Positions 8,244 through 16,040 of a stretch of 64,000 nucleotides of DNA are shown here, one piece after another. A program made the translations under genes and the position numbers. The notes below the pieces were generated by a model. The model saw only the letters and a list, made by a program, of their open reading frames with translations, was not told the origin of the DNA and ran no database searches. The stretch comes from Nonomuraea sp. NBC_00507 (GTDB taxonomy: Bacteria > Actinomycetota > Actinomycetes > Streptosporangiales > Streptosporangiaceae): positions 10,850,001 through 10,914,000 of the forward strand of contig NZ_CP107853.1 in assembly GCF_036013525.1 (NCBI RefSeq), in the 5' to 3' direction. How positions within the stretch are numbered: the first letter of the stretch is position 1; the number at the start of each line of letters is the position of its first letter.

Positions 8244-9248
8244 TCAGAGCCGGATGACGATCTTTCCCAGCGCCTTGCCGGAGGCGTAGTACTGGTAGGC
8301 ATCGGGCGCCTCGTCGAAGTCGAAGACGCGGTCTACGACGGGGCGGATCCGGTTGGCCTCGATCGCGCGGTTCATCGTGAGGAACTGCGCGCGGCTGCCG
8401 ACGGCGATGGTGCGTACGGTGGCGCCGGAGGCGAACAGCACCCGCGGGTCGATGGGCGGTGCGGCGTTGGAGACGAAGCCGACGCAAGCGACATGACCCT
8501 CGATCGTCACCGCCTTGAGCGACTGCTCCAGCAGGCCGGCGACGTCCACGACGCGGTCGGCGCCCCGGCCGCCGGTCAGCTCCCGGACCTCGGCGGGCCA
8601 GTCCGGTGTGGCCCGGTAGTCGATGACCTCGTCGGCGCCCAGTTCGGCCAGACGTTGCGCTTTCGCCGGGCTGCTCGTGGTGGCGATCACCCGCGCGCCG
8701 AGGGCCTTGGCGAATTGAAGCGCGAACAGCGACACCCCGCCCGATCCCTGTGTCACCAGGGTTTGGCCTGGTCGCAGGCCGATGCCGTCGCCGGTGAGCG
8801 CGTTCCAGGCGGTGACGGCGGCGCAGGGAAGCGTCGCGGCCTCCTCGTACGACAAGTGATCAGGGATGGGGACGAGCCCGCTCTCCTCGATCACCGCGAG
8901 CTCGGTGAGCATGCCGTCCAGCGAACCGCCGCGCTGCGGCAGGTGCTGGACGCCGAACGGTCCGTCCTGCCAACTAGGGAAGAGCGTGGCGGCGACGCGG
9001 TCACCGACGCGGAACCCGGCGACGCCCGGTCCGACTGCGACGACTTCGCCCGCCCCGTCGGACACCGGGACGACGTCGGGTTTCACCGGCAGCACGTAGT
9101 CGCCGCGCAGCACCATCAGCTCTCGGTAGCTCAGAGAGGTGGCGTGCACGGCCACCACGACCTGCCCGGCCTCCGGTACGGGGTCTTCGTGCTTCCTGAT
9201 CGACAGACCGTCGATCCCGGCACCGCTGTCGACGTGATAACTACGCAC
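8244..9248 (-). CDS. Medium-chain alcohol dehydrogenase / quinone-oxidoreductase-like enzyme
   Basis: 334 residues of the zinc-type MDR family. Visible are the GroES-like N-terminal half (SYRELMVLRGDY, VVPVSDGAGEVVAVGPGV, FRVGDRVAA) and a Rossmann half with QGSGGVSLFALQFAKALGARVIATTSS and a shared substrate end (GKALGKIVIRL). It should reduce or oxidise an aldehyde, ketone or quinone with NAD(P)H; the substrate is unknown. The open frame runs 63 codons further upstream, but GTG at 9246-9248 has GGGGAGG 7 nt before it and the upstream part overlaps a different reading frame that is a SnoaL-like gene start. The pair is divergent from a TetR regulator, which likely controls it. Confidence 0.88.
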   Translation of the reverse strand: MRSYHVDSGAGIDGLSIRKHEDPVPEAGQVVVAVHATSLSYRELMVLRGDYVLPVKPDVVPVSDGAGEVVAVGPGVAGFRVGDRVAATLFPSWQDGPFGVQHLPQRGGSLDGMLTELAVIEESGLVPIPDHLSYEEAATLPCAAVTAWNALTGDGIGLRPGQTLVTQGSGGVSLFALQFAKALGARVIATTSSPAKAQRLAELGADEVIDYRATPDWPAEVRELTGGRGADRVVDVAGLLEQSLKAVTIEGHVACVGFVSNAAPPIDPRVLFASGATVRTIAVGSRAQFLTMNRAIEANRIRPVVDRVFDFDEAPDAYQYYASGKALGKIVIRL

Positions 9249-9372
9249 GGGAGTCCTCCCCATCAGCGGCGGCCAGCGGGACCTCGCCTGCGGAGAGGCC
9301 GGTGAGCGCGGCGGGGTCGTGCTCGACGAAGGCGCGATTGAAGCGGTCGATGACATCGGCAGGGGTACGCAT
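9241..9372 (-). pseudogene. Truncated SnoaL-like (NTF2 fold) gene, 43 codons
   Basis: Reading from ATG 9370-9372 gives MRTPADVIDRFNRAFVEHDP, then AALTGLSAGEVPLAAADGEDSRA and TAG. The first 23 residues match the start of SnoaL-like NTF2-fold proteins, which normally run to about 120 residues; here the rest is missing. GGAG lies 5 nt before the ATG. Its stop falls inside the start of the alcohol dehydrogenase gene, so it may still serve as a leader that couples translation. Either an internal deletion remnant or a retained short leader peptide gene. Confidence 0.5.
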
Positions 9373-9385
9373 GCAGGCTCCGCGA

Positions 9386-9405
9386 GATAGAACGTTCGGT
9401 CTATC
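9386..9405. promoter_or_regulatory. Probable TetR operator between the divergent genes
   Basis: GATAGA (9386-9391) and TCTATC (9400-9405) are perfect inverted arms around ACGTTCGG. The site is 14 bp upstream of the SnoaL-like start and about 52 bp upstream of the divergent TetR gene, the usual place for a TetR autoregulatory site. Confidence 0.55.
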
Positions 9406-9457
9406 GAACCATATCGACCGGTTGATCTACTCGTCAACGGATGGCAGGCTGTGAACC

Positions 9458-10027
9458 ATGAGCACGCGCGCCACGCCCGGCCCCCGGGAACGCCTCCTGG
9501 AGGCCGCCCAGAAGCTGACCTACAGCCACGGCGTGGGCATCGGCGTCGACACCCTGCTCAAAACGGCAAACGTGGCCCGGCGCTCCCTGTACGAGCACTT
9601 CGGCGGCAAGGACGGACTGATCGCCGAGGTGCTCAAGCGCAGCACCGCCGAGGACGAAGCCCGCTACCAGGAGACCATGCAGGCGGCGGGCGACAACCCG
9701 CGTGACCGCCTCCTGGCCATCTTCGACAGGCTCGCCGGGATCATCGCCAAGCCGGACTTCCGCGGCTGCCGCTATCTGGCCGCCGACCTCGCCCTGGCCG
9801 ACCCCGAGCACCCCGGGCACGCCATCACGCGCGACTACCGGCGGCGCGTGCACCAACTCCTCGAGGACGAGCTCATCAAGCTAGGGCATCCGAGGCCCGC
9901 GCACGCGGCCGGCCAACTCCTCCTGCTCATCGACGGCACACTCGCGGCCGGAGCCACCCGGCCCGGCACCGACCCTGCCGCCTCCGCCCGCGAACTCGCC
10001 GAGCAGATCCTCGACACCCGGCGTTAG
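9458..10027 (+). CDS. TetR/AcrR-family regulator
   Basis: 189 residues. An N-terminal HTH is clear (RERLLEAAQKLTYSHG, VGVDTLLKTANVARRSLYEHF, then GGKDGLIAEVL) and is followed by a helical ligand domain with the family C-terminal pattern (AGQLLLLIDGTLAAGATRPG). It is divergent from the SnoaL-fragment/alcohol-dehydrogenase pair with a clean dyad between them, so it probably represses that pair and itself. The inducer is unknown but could be a reactive aldehyde or quinone substrate of the dehydrogenase. Confidence 0.87.
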   Translation: MSTRATPGPRERLLEAAQKLTYSHGVGIGVDTLLKTANVARRSLYEHFGGKDGLIAEVLKRSTAEDEARYQETMQAAGDNPRDRLLAIFDRLAGIIAKPDFRGCRYLAADLALADPEHPGHAITRDYRRRVHQLLEDELIKLGHPRPAHAAGQLLLLIDGTLAAGATRPGTDPAASARELAEQILDTRR

Positions 10028-10052
10028 CCCGGGTCCCGTAGGCGATGCCAGC

Positions 10053-10084
10053 GGCCCACCTCCTGAACGGTCAGGAGGTGGGCC
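10053..10084. terminator. Bidirectional hairpin terminator
   Basis: Perfect 14-bp arms (10053-10066 and 10071-10084) around loop ACGG. It lies between the converging TetR and xylanase genes and can serve both. There is no long T-run, as is common in high-GC actinomycetes. Confidence 0.75.
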
Positions 10085-10094
10085 ACGTTGCGCC

Positions 10095-13010
10095 CTAGTC
10101 GGCCAGGCGGAGGACGCCCCAGTGGCTGGTGTCCAGGTAGGTGCGGCCCGTAGCGTCGTTCCAGGTCACCGCACCGGTACGGGCCGCGCCCGTCGCGTCG
10201 TTCACCTGGACGTCGAAGCCCAGCAGCGTCCCTTCCGCCAGCGTGATCGTGGGCAGTTTGATGGCCGCTTCCACGACATATCCACCAGGCACTGTCTTGG
10301 CCACCGCCGTCACGTTGTCCTTGACGCCGGCCGCGTCGAACGTGCCGCCGACCGTGACGCGGCCGGTGAAGCTGACCCGGTACTGGCCGTCGTCGTCCGT
10401 GTAGCCCTTCGTCTTGCCGTTGCCGGGGTCGACGAAGATCTCGACGGAGTCCTGTTCCCAGGGGTTCGGGGACTCCTCGCTCAGGGTCGGGTCCGTGACG
10501 TGGGCCAGGACGTACAGCGTCGACCCGCTCCACAACGATCTGACGCGCGCAGTGGCGCCGGACGTGCCCTGGATCCAGGTGGCGGTGCGGATGTCCGGCG
10601 CAGCCCGCCAGACCGGCTCCGCGACGCCGTCCACGACGGGGGTGCGGTGGGCGGCGGAGGTGAGCTTGACGGCGGGCACGGCGGTCACCTTGCCCGTCCA
10701 GGAGGTGGCGGTGCTCCCGTCGCGCACGGTCACGTCCACATCGACGCCCTTCTTGACCAGCGCCTCGACGCGATAGCCGGTCGCGGTCCGCTTCACCGCC
10801 GCCTTCGGCCCGCCGGCCCGGGTCACGGTGTGCGCGGTGCCGTCCACGGTGAAGGTCACCTTGTCGCCCGCGCCGACGGTCGTGTCGTTGACCTCGGCCA
10901 GGACGTACATGCCTGTGGCGGCGGAGCGCGCCTGGAAGCCCGCGGACACGTTCCCCACCCGGTCGAGCGGGGCGTCGGGCAGCAGGTCCCACTGCAGGTC
11001 CCGCTTGCCGTCCACCGACACCGTCCCCGCGGGCGCCTCCAGCTTGCGCACCAGCGGCGGCAGCTTGGACGGGTCCGCGACGGCCCAGTACGCGGGCTTG
11101 GCCTGCAGGTCGTGGTCGAAGAGGAGCGGCGCGTTGAGCCGCGGGATCGGCCAGGTGTTCAGCCAGCTGACGTCGTCGGACTCGCCCCACACGGTGACCG
11201 AGCTGAGCTTGGAGGCCTGCCGCCGGAAGACGTCGAACAGCGCCTTGTACCGGTGGCCCTGCTCGGCCAGCAGCTCCGGCGAGATCGACGGGTAGGAGGA
11301 GACGAAGTCGGTGTAGATGCTCACGTCCAGCTCGGTGACCTGCTGGTCCACGCCGAGCGTGGCGAAGCGCTCGATGGTGTCCTCGACGTAGGAGGCGGGC
11401 GGCTGCTCGATGTTGAGATGCAGCTGGTGGCCGACGCCGTCGATCGGCACGCCCTCGGCCTTGAGCTGCTTGACCAGCGCGTAGAGGGCTTCGCGCTTGC
11501 GCGGGAACTCCGTGTTGTAGTCGTTGATGAAGAGCTTGGCGTCCGGGTCGGCCTCGTGAGCGACGCGGAAGGCGGTGCGGATGTAGTCGAGGCCGGCGAT
11601 CTCGTACCACTTGGAGCGGCGCAGCCCGTCCGGCTGGTTCTCGTCGATGACCTCGTTGACCACGTCCCAGGCCGCGATCTTGTCCTTGTAGCGGGTCACG
11701 AGCGCGCGCACGTGGTTCTCGACGCGGCGCAGCAGGGTCTCCTTGTCCGCACCCTCGAACACCCAGGCCGGGGTCTGGCTGTGCCAGACGAGCGTGTGGC
11801 CGCGCACGGTCATGCCGTGCTGGACGCCGAAGTCCACCAAATGGTCGCCGTCGGCGAAGGCGAACTCGCCCTCGCGGGGCTCGGTGGCGTCCCACTTCAG
11901 CTCGTTGCCAGGGGTGATGCCGTTGAAGTGCCTGGCCAGCAGCTCGCCGTGCACGCCGAGCGTGTCGGGCCTGGTGAGCGCCGAGCCCATGGTGAAGGGC
12001 ACCTTGTCCTTCAGCGCGGGGATGTCGGTCTGGATGGGCTTCGGCGCGATGTAGGTCATCGCGAAGTCGTCCAGGTAGAAGGGGAAGGTGCCGCTGTCGG
12101 ACTCGAGGTACACGCTAAGGAAGTCGACGTCGTACGCGAGCGTGTACGTGCCGGCGAGCTGCACCCACTGCCCCGCGGGCACGTCCGTGGGCGGCACGAT
12201 GCGCTCGTAGCTGGGCGTGCCGCCGGTGCGCCGCTCGATCGACAGGCCGAGCCGGCCCGCGGCGGTGTCGGGGCCGAGCCGCACCCACACCGACAGGGCG
12301 TACTTGTCGCCCTTGCCCATCCGGCCGAGCACGTTCATGGCGGGCCCGTCCCAGGTGGCCGACCGGCCGGTGACCGCGAGACTGCGGGCGCCGCCGTGGG
12401 CGGCGGCCGTGCTGGACTCCAGGGTGGCGGCGGCGCGCGGCGACCAGTCCTGCGCAGTGCCGTCCTCGAAGTCGGTGCTGATCGGCTCGCGCGTGGGGTC
12501 GCCCTGGGGGCTGAAGACGATGTCGTCCAGGTAGTACTGGGAAGTGGCGTCGGAGCTCTCGGCATAGAGCTGGAGGTCGGTGGAGTCGGCGGTGAAAAGA
12601 TAGGTGCCGGCCAGCCGCACCCACTCGCCGTCGGTCACGGTGGCCGCCGCGACGCGCTCGTAGGTGGTCTCCCCGCCGGTGGGGGTGCGCTGCACGGTCA
12701 GCGCGATCGTGCTGGCGGGCTGTCCGGTGACGAGCCGCGCGTACGCGGTCACGCGGTAGGTGACGCCCTTGACGAACGGCGCGGCGATCGAGGCCCCGTG
12801 CCAGGTGGCGGTCCGTCCCGTAGTGAGCAGGCTGCTCGTGCCCGCGTGAGCCGCGTCCGTGGTGACCGCGACGGAGACGTCGCCGCCGCGCGGGCCCCAG
12901 CCTTGCGTCGTGCCGTCTTCGAAGTCGTACGTGAGGTCCGCCGCGTGCGCGGGAAGCACCGGCACGAGGCATAAGAGGGCGGCGGCCACCAGGGCTCGGA
13001 GGGTGCGCAC
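10095..13010 (-). CDS. Secreted multimodular GH10 endo-1,4-beta-xylanase
   Basis: 971 residues from GTG 13008-13010, chosen because AGGAG lies 4-5 nt upstream and a clean signal peptide follows (MRTLRALVAAALLCLVPVLP, cut after AHA). Then two CBM4_9/CBM22-type modules (about 25-170 and 175-325; DFEDGT..W.PRG, ending YYLDDIV and YLDDFAM). The GH10 barrel runs about 330-665, with acid/base Glu in WDVVNEVID and nucleophile in QVTELDVSIY. Two CBM9/DOMON-type modules follow (about 680-825, 830-971). It cleaves xylan backbones outside the cell, feeding the GH43 at 4272. Upstream lies a GAAACTTTC box resembling the streptomycete XlnR operator. It is longer than most GH10 enzymes because of the four binding modules. 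Confidence 0.95.
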   Translation of the reverse strand: MRTLRALVAAALLCLVPVLPAHAADLTYDFEDGTTQGWGPRGGDVSVAVTTDAAHAGTSSLLTTGRTATWHGASIAAPFVKGVTYRVTAYARLVTGQPASTIALTVQRTPTGGETTYERVAAATVTDGEWVRLAGTYLFTADSTDLQLYAESSDATSQYYLDDIVFSPQGDPTREPISTDFEDGTAQDWSPRAAATLESSTAAAHGGARSLAVTGRSATWDGPAMNVLGRMGKGDKYALSVWVRLGPDTAAGRLGLSIERRTGGTPSYERIVPPTDVPAGQWVQLAGTYTLAYDVDFLSVYLESDSGTFPFYLDDFAMTYIAPKPIQTDIPALKDKVPFTMGSALTRPDTLGVHGELLARHFNGITPGNELKWDATEPREGEFAFADGDHLVDFGVQHGMTVRGHTLVWHSQTPAWVFEGADKETLLRRVENHVRALVTRYKDKIAAWDVVNEVIDENQPDGLRRSKWYEIAGLDYIRTAFRVAHEADPDAKLFINDYNTEFPRKREALYALVKQLKAEGVPIDGVGHQLHLNIEQPPASYVEDTIERFATLGVDQQVTELDVSIYTDFVSSYPSISPELLAEQGHRYKALFDVFRRQASKLSSVTVWGESDDVSWLNTWPIPRLNAPLLFDHDLQAKPAYWAVADPSKLPPLVRKLEAPAGTVSVDGKRDLQWDLLPDAPLDRVGNVSAGFQARSAATGMYVLAEVNDTTVGAGDKVTFTVDGTAHTVTRAGGPKAAVKRTATGYRVEALVKKGVDVDVTVRDGSTATSWTGKVTAVPAVKLTSAAHRTPVVDGVAEPVWRAAPDIRTATWIQGTSGATARVRSLWSGSTLYVLAHVTDPTLSEESPNPWEQDSVEIFVDPGNGKTKGYTDDDGQYRVSFTGRVTVGGTFDAAGVKDNVTAVAKTVPGGYVVEAAIKLPTITLAEGTLLGFDVQVNDATGAARTGAVTWNDATGRTYLDTSHWGVLRLAD

Positions 13011-13030
13011 AGTGCTCCTGCGGGGTGGGA

Positions 13031-13041
13031 TGAAAGTTTCA
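13031..13041 (-). promoter_or_regulatory. XlnR-like operator at the xylanase promoter
   Basis: Read on the minus strand the site is TGAAACTTTCA, a near match to the CGAAACTTTCG element known in actinomycete xylanase promoters. It ends about 20 bp upstream of the xylanase GTG, close to or inside the untranslated leader, where a bound repressor would block transcription. Confidence 0.6.
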
Positions 13042-13122
13042 GGGATATTCCGATAAATGTCAGGCGGACTGTAGATGCGGCGCGCGGATGCGGTCAAGAT
13101 GTGTCACAGACGCAATGGCTCC

Positions 13123-13162
13123 TGCAACCGCTTGTTGCAGCAAAAGTGCAGTTTTACTGCAC
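13123..13162. promoter_or_regulatory. Twin 17-bp palindromes in the xylanase/pectinase intergenic region
   Basis: TGCAAC-N5-GTTGCA (13123-13139) is followed by GTGCAGT-TTT-ACTGCAC (13146-13162). Both span 17 bp, share a TGCA core at each end and have centres 23 bp apart, about two helical turns, as expected for two dimers on one DNA face. TGCAACC recurs at 13199 and a CGAACGTTTCG near-dyad lies at 13188-13198. They probably control the pectinase gene that starts at 13232. Confidence 0.55.
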
Positions 13163-13231
13163 CTATTGACGTGTACACAGCATTACGCGAACGTTTCGTG
13201 CAACCGATTGCCGCACTCTGCGAGGTTGCGC

Positions 13232-15487
13232 ATGCGACTTCTGTTACTCATCCCGTTGGCAGGCCTGGCGCTGGCCATGGCGCCGCCCGCGACCGCCCAG
13301 TCCCGCACCACGATCGTGGTCGCGGCCGACGGAACCGGCGACCACACGACCGTGCAGGCGGCCGTCGACGCGGTGCCGTCCGGCAACGCCCGGCCGGTCA
13401 CCATCCTGGTCCGCAAGGGCACGTACAAGCAGCAAGTGGTCATCCCCGCCGACAAGCCGCACATCTCGCTGGTGGGCGACACCAGGGACCCGCGCGCGGT
13501 GGTGCTCACGTTCGACGCCTCGGCCTCCACCCCCAAACCGGACGGCTCGGGCACCTACGGCACTTCGGGCAGCGCCTCGTACGTGATCAGCGCCCCCGAC
13601 TTCACCGCCCGCAACCTCACCTTCGAGAACTCCTACGACGAGGCCGCCAAGGGCAACAGCCAGGCCGTGGCGGTGCGGATGACGGGCGACCGGCAGGTGT
13701 ACGAGAACGTCAGGTTCCTCGGTAACCAGGACACCCTCTACGCCAACACCCCGTCCGCCGCCACGACCGCCCGGCAGTATTTCCGCGACTGTTACGTCGA
13801 GGGCGACGTCGACTTCATCTTCGGCCGCGCCACCGCCGTCTTCGACGGCTGCGTCATCAAGGCGCTCAACCGCGGCAGCACGGACAACAACGGCTACGTC
13901 ACCGCGGCCAGCACGGAGCTGAGCAACCCGTACGGCTTCCTGATCTACCGCAGCCACCTCACCAGCAACGCCCCGGCGCGCACGTTTCATCTGGGCCGCC
14001 CGTGGCCGGCCGGCGGGTCGGCGACGGCGCGCGGGCAGGTGCTGGTGCGGGAGTCGTGGCTGGGGCAGCAGTTCAAGGACGCGCCCTGGACCGACATGTC
14101 CGGCTTGAACTGGCGGGACGCCCGGCTGTCCGAATACCGCAACCACGGCCCGGGCGCGACGGTCAATGAGAACCGGCCCCAGCTCACCCCCGAGCAGGCC
14201 GAGGCGTTCACGCCGCAGCGCTACCTCGCGGGCGCGGACGGCTGGAACCCCGTGCGCGGCCACCACGCGCACCCCGGGTATGGGATGGGCCGGGAGGCCC
14301 TCCCCCGCGACGACGGCTGGGCGGCGGCCACCACTGGCACTACGGGCGGCTCGGCGGCCAGGCCGGAGAACGTGCACGTCGTCTCGACCAGGGCGCAGTT
14401 GCGGGCCGCGCTCGGCGACCCAGCTGACAACACGCCCAAGATCATCTACGTGAGGGGCGCGATCGACGCCGACACCGACGACTCCGGCGCTCCGCTCACC
14501 TGCGCGGACTATGCGGTGAACGGCTACAGCCTGCCCGCCTACCTGGCCGCGTACGACCCGGCCGTGTGGGGCAGGACCAGCGTGCCGTCAGGACCGCTCG
14601 AGGACGCCCGCCGGGCCTCGTACAACAAAATGGCCGCGCACGTCACGGTGACGATCGGCTCCAACGTCACCCTGGTCGGTGCGGGCGGAGACGCGGCGCT
14701 GAAGAGCTTCGGCCTGCGGATCAGCAACGCGGACAACGTCATCGTCCGCAACCTGACCATCACCGACACCTCGGACTGCTTCCCGCAGTGGGACCCGACC
14801 GACGGCGCGGACGGCAACTGGAACGCCTCGTTCGACAACGTCGAGGTGTCCGGCTCCACCCACGTCTGGCTGGACCACAACACGCTCAACGACGGCGACA
14901 ACCCGGACTCCGGCCAGCCGATCCACTTCGGGCGCCCGTACCAGGTCCACGACGGACTGCTGGACGTGGTGCGCGGCTCGAACTACGTGACGCTCTCCTG
15001 GAACCACCTCAGCGGCCACGACAAGGTGACGCTGATCGGCAACACCGACAACCCGACCAGGTACGGCGAAGCCGACAAGCTGAAGGTCACGCTGCACCAC
15101 AACCACTTCGAGGGCCTCGGCCAGCGCACGCCCCGGGTGCGCTTCGGACAGGTGCACGTCTACAACAACTACTACACGGGCGGCCCCACGCACGGATACA
15201 GCATCGGCGTGGGCTTCGGCTCGAAGGTCTACGCCGAGAGCAACGCCTTCGACGGCATCGCGGCGGCGAAGGTGCTGTCGGTGTTCGGCGGCACCGCGGT
15301 CACCGCCAAGGACAACCTGGTGGACGGCGCCCCGGCCGACCTGGTCGCCGCCTACAACGCCGCCAACGGCACGGCACTCGGCACGGACGCCGGCTGGACC
15401 CCGACGCTGGTCACCCGCATCGACCCGGCCCAGGCCCTCAAGGCCCTGGTCCCGTCGGGAGCGGGCGCCGGCCGCCGCCACCTCTGA
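13232..15487 (+). CDS. Secreted pectin methylesterase (CE8) - pectate lyase (PL1) fusion
   Basis: 751 residues. ATG 13232 follows GCGAGG at 8 nt and opens a signal peptide (MRLLLLIPLAGLALAMAPPA, cut after ATAQ); the open frame extends 48 codons further upstream but that part does not fit. Residues about 25-330 are a CE8 right-handed beta-helix with GNQDTLY, the catalytic Asp motif GDVDFIFGRATAVF and LGRPW. Residues about 365-740 are a PL1 pectate lyase: VWLDHNTLNDG, YVTLSWNHLSGHDKVTLIG, LHHNHFEGLGQRTPRVRFG and VHVYNNYYTG with the catalytic Arg in RTPRVR. One chain would demethylate pectin and then cut the exposed polygalacturonate. It is divergent from the xylanase and ends at a strong terminator. 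Confidence 0.94.
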   Translation: MRLLLLIPLAGLALAMAPPATAQSRTTIVVAADGTGDHTTVQAAVDAVPSGNARPVTILVRKGTYKQQVVIPADKPHISLVGDTRDPRAVVLTFDASASTPKPDGSGTYGTSGSASYVISAPDFTARNLTFENSYDEAAKGNSQAVAVRMTGDRQVYENVRFLGNQDTLYANTPSAATTARQYFRDCYVEGDVDFIFGRATAVFDGCVIKALNRGSTDNNGYVTAASTELSNPYGFLIYRSHLTSNAPARTFHLGRPWPAGGSATARGQVLVRESWLGQQFKDAPWTDMSGLNWRDARLSEYRNHGPGATVNENRPQLTPEQAEAFTPQRYLAGADGWNPVRGHHAHPGYGMGREALPRDDGWAAATTGTTGGSAARPENVHVVSTRAQLRAALGDPADNTPKIIYVRGAIDADTDDSGAPLTCADYAVNGYSLPAYLAAYDPAVWGRTSVPSGPLEDARRASYNKMAAHVTVTIGSNVTLVGAGGDAALKSFGLRISNADNVIVRNLTITDTSDCFPQWDPTDGADGNWNASFDNVEVSGSTHVWLDHNTLNDGDNPDSGQPIHFGRPYQVHDGLLDVVRGSNYVTLSWNHLSGHDKVTLIGNTDNPTRYGEADKLKVTLHHNHFEGLGQRTPRVRFGQVHVYNNYYTGGPTHGYSIGVGFGSKVYAESNAFDGIAAAKVLSVFGGTAVTAKDNLVDGAPADLVAAYNAANGTALGTDAGWTPTLVTRIDPAQALKALVPSGAGAGRRHL

Positions 15488-15500
15488 CGACGACGGCAGG

Positions 15501-15533
15501 TGTGCCGGGGCCACCCCGCGTGGCCCCGGCACA
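15501..15533. terminator. Terminator after the pectinase gene
   Basis: Perfect 14-bp stem (15501-15514 with 15520-15533) around loop CCCGC, starting 14 bp after the pectinase stop codon. Confidence 0.8.
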
Positions 15534-15548
15534 TGCTAGAACCGTCGC

Positions 15549-15935
15549 GTGACGACCTACACCCGCATCGATTCCCCCGACGCGCCCGAGCCGCAGGGCG
15601 GCTACACGCAGGCCCTGGCGGTCGAGGGCGCGTCGAAGCTGCTGTTCGTGAGCGGCCAGATCCCCGAAACGCGGGAGGGCAAGGTGCCCGGCGGTTTCGA
15701 GGAGCAGTGCCGCCTGGTCTGGGCCCACATCCTGGCGGCTCTGCGGGCGGCGGACCTGGACGTGTCCCACCTCGTCAAGGTGACGACGTACTTGTCGGAC
15801 CGCCGCTACGCGGACGTCAACGGGGCGGTGCGCAGGGAGATCCTGGGCGACCACCGCCCCGCCTTGACCGTGATCATCGCTGATATCTATGACAGTCAGT
15901 GGTTGCTGGAGATCGAGGCGATCGCCGCCCTTTAG
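15549..15935 (+). CDS. RidA/YjgF-family protein
   Basis: 128 residues from GTG 15549. The family pattern is plain: an N-terminal YTQALAV strand, LLFVSGQIP, a middle EQCRLVWAHILAALRAADLDVSHLVKVTTYL, and a C-terminal RPALTVIIADIYDSQWLLEIEAIAA. The usual catalytic-type Arg of RidA imine deaminases (in the motif R-P-A/S near the end) is present as HRPALT. Such proteins hydrolyse reactive enamine/imine intermediates released by PLP enzymes. No strong ribosome binding site is visible before the GTG, which lies only 15 bp after the hairpin of the preceding gene, so it may be leaderless or start from read-through. Confidence 0.85.
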   Translation: MTTYTRIDSPDAPEPQGGYTQALAVEGASKLLFVSGQIPETREGKVPGGFEEQCRLVWAHILAALRAADLDVSHLVKVTTYLSDRRYADVNGAVRREILGDHRPALTVIIADIYDSQWLLEIEAIAAL

Positions 15936-16000
15936 AAGGTTCCCGTCGATTGCCCGATTCTCCTGCGCTCCGTCACGGAAAGTGAAAGAGTGGCTACAGC

Positions 16001-16034
16001 GAGCCGGAAGGGCAGGGGGTGGCCCTTCCGGCTC
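16001..16034. terminator. Bidirectional terminator
   Basis: GAGCCGGAAGGGC (16001-16013) pairs perfectly with GCCCTTCCGGCTC (16022-16034). It lies between the RidA gene and the converging glycoside hydrolase gene. Confidence 0.8.
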
Positions 16035-16040
16035 GATGCA

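Noticed and set aside
10122..12974. 950-codon plus-strand open frame opposite the xylanase
   Set aside because: The minus strand is clearly the GH10 gene; the antisense product is low-complexity without motifs.
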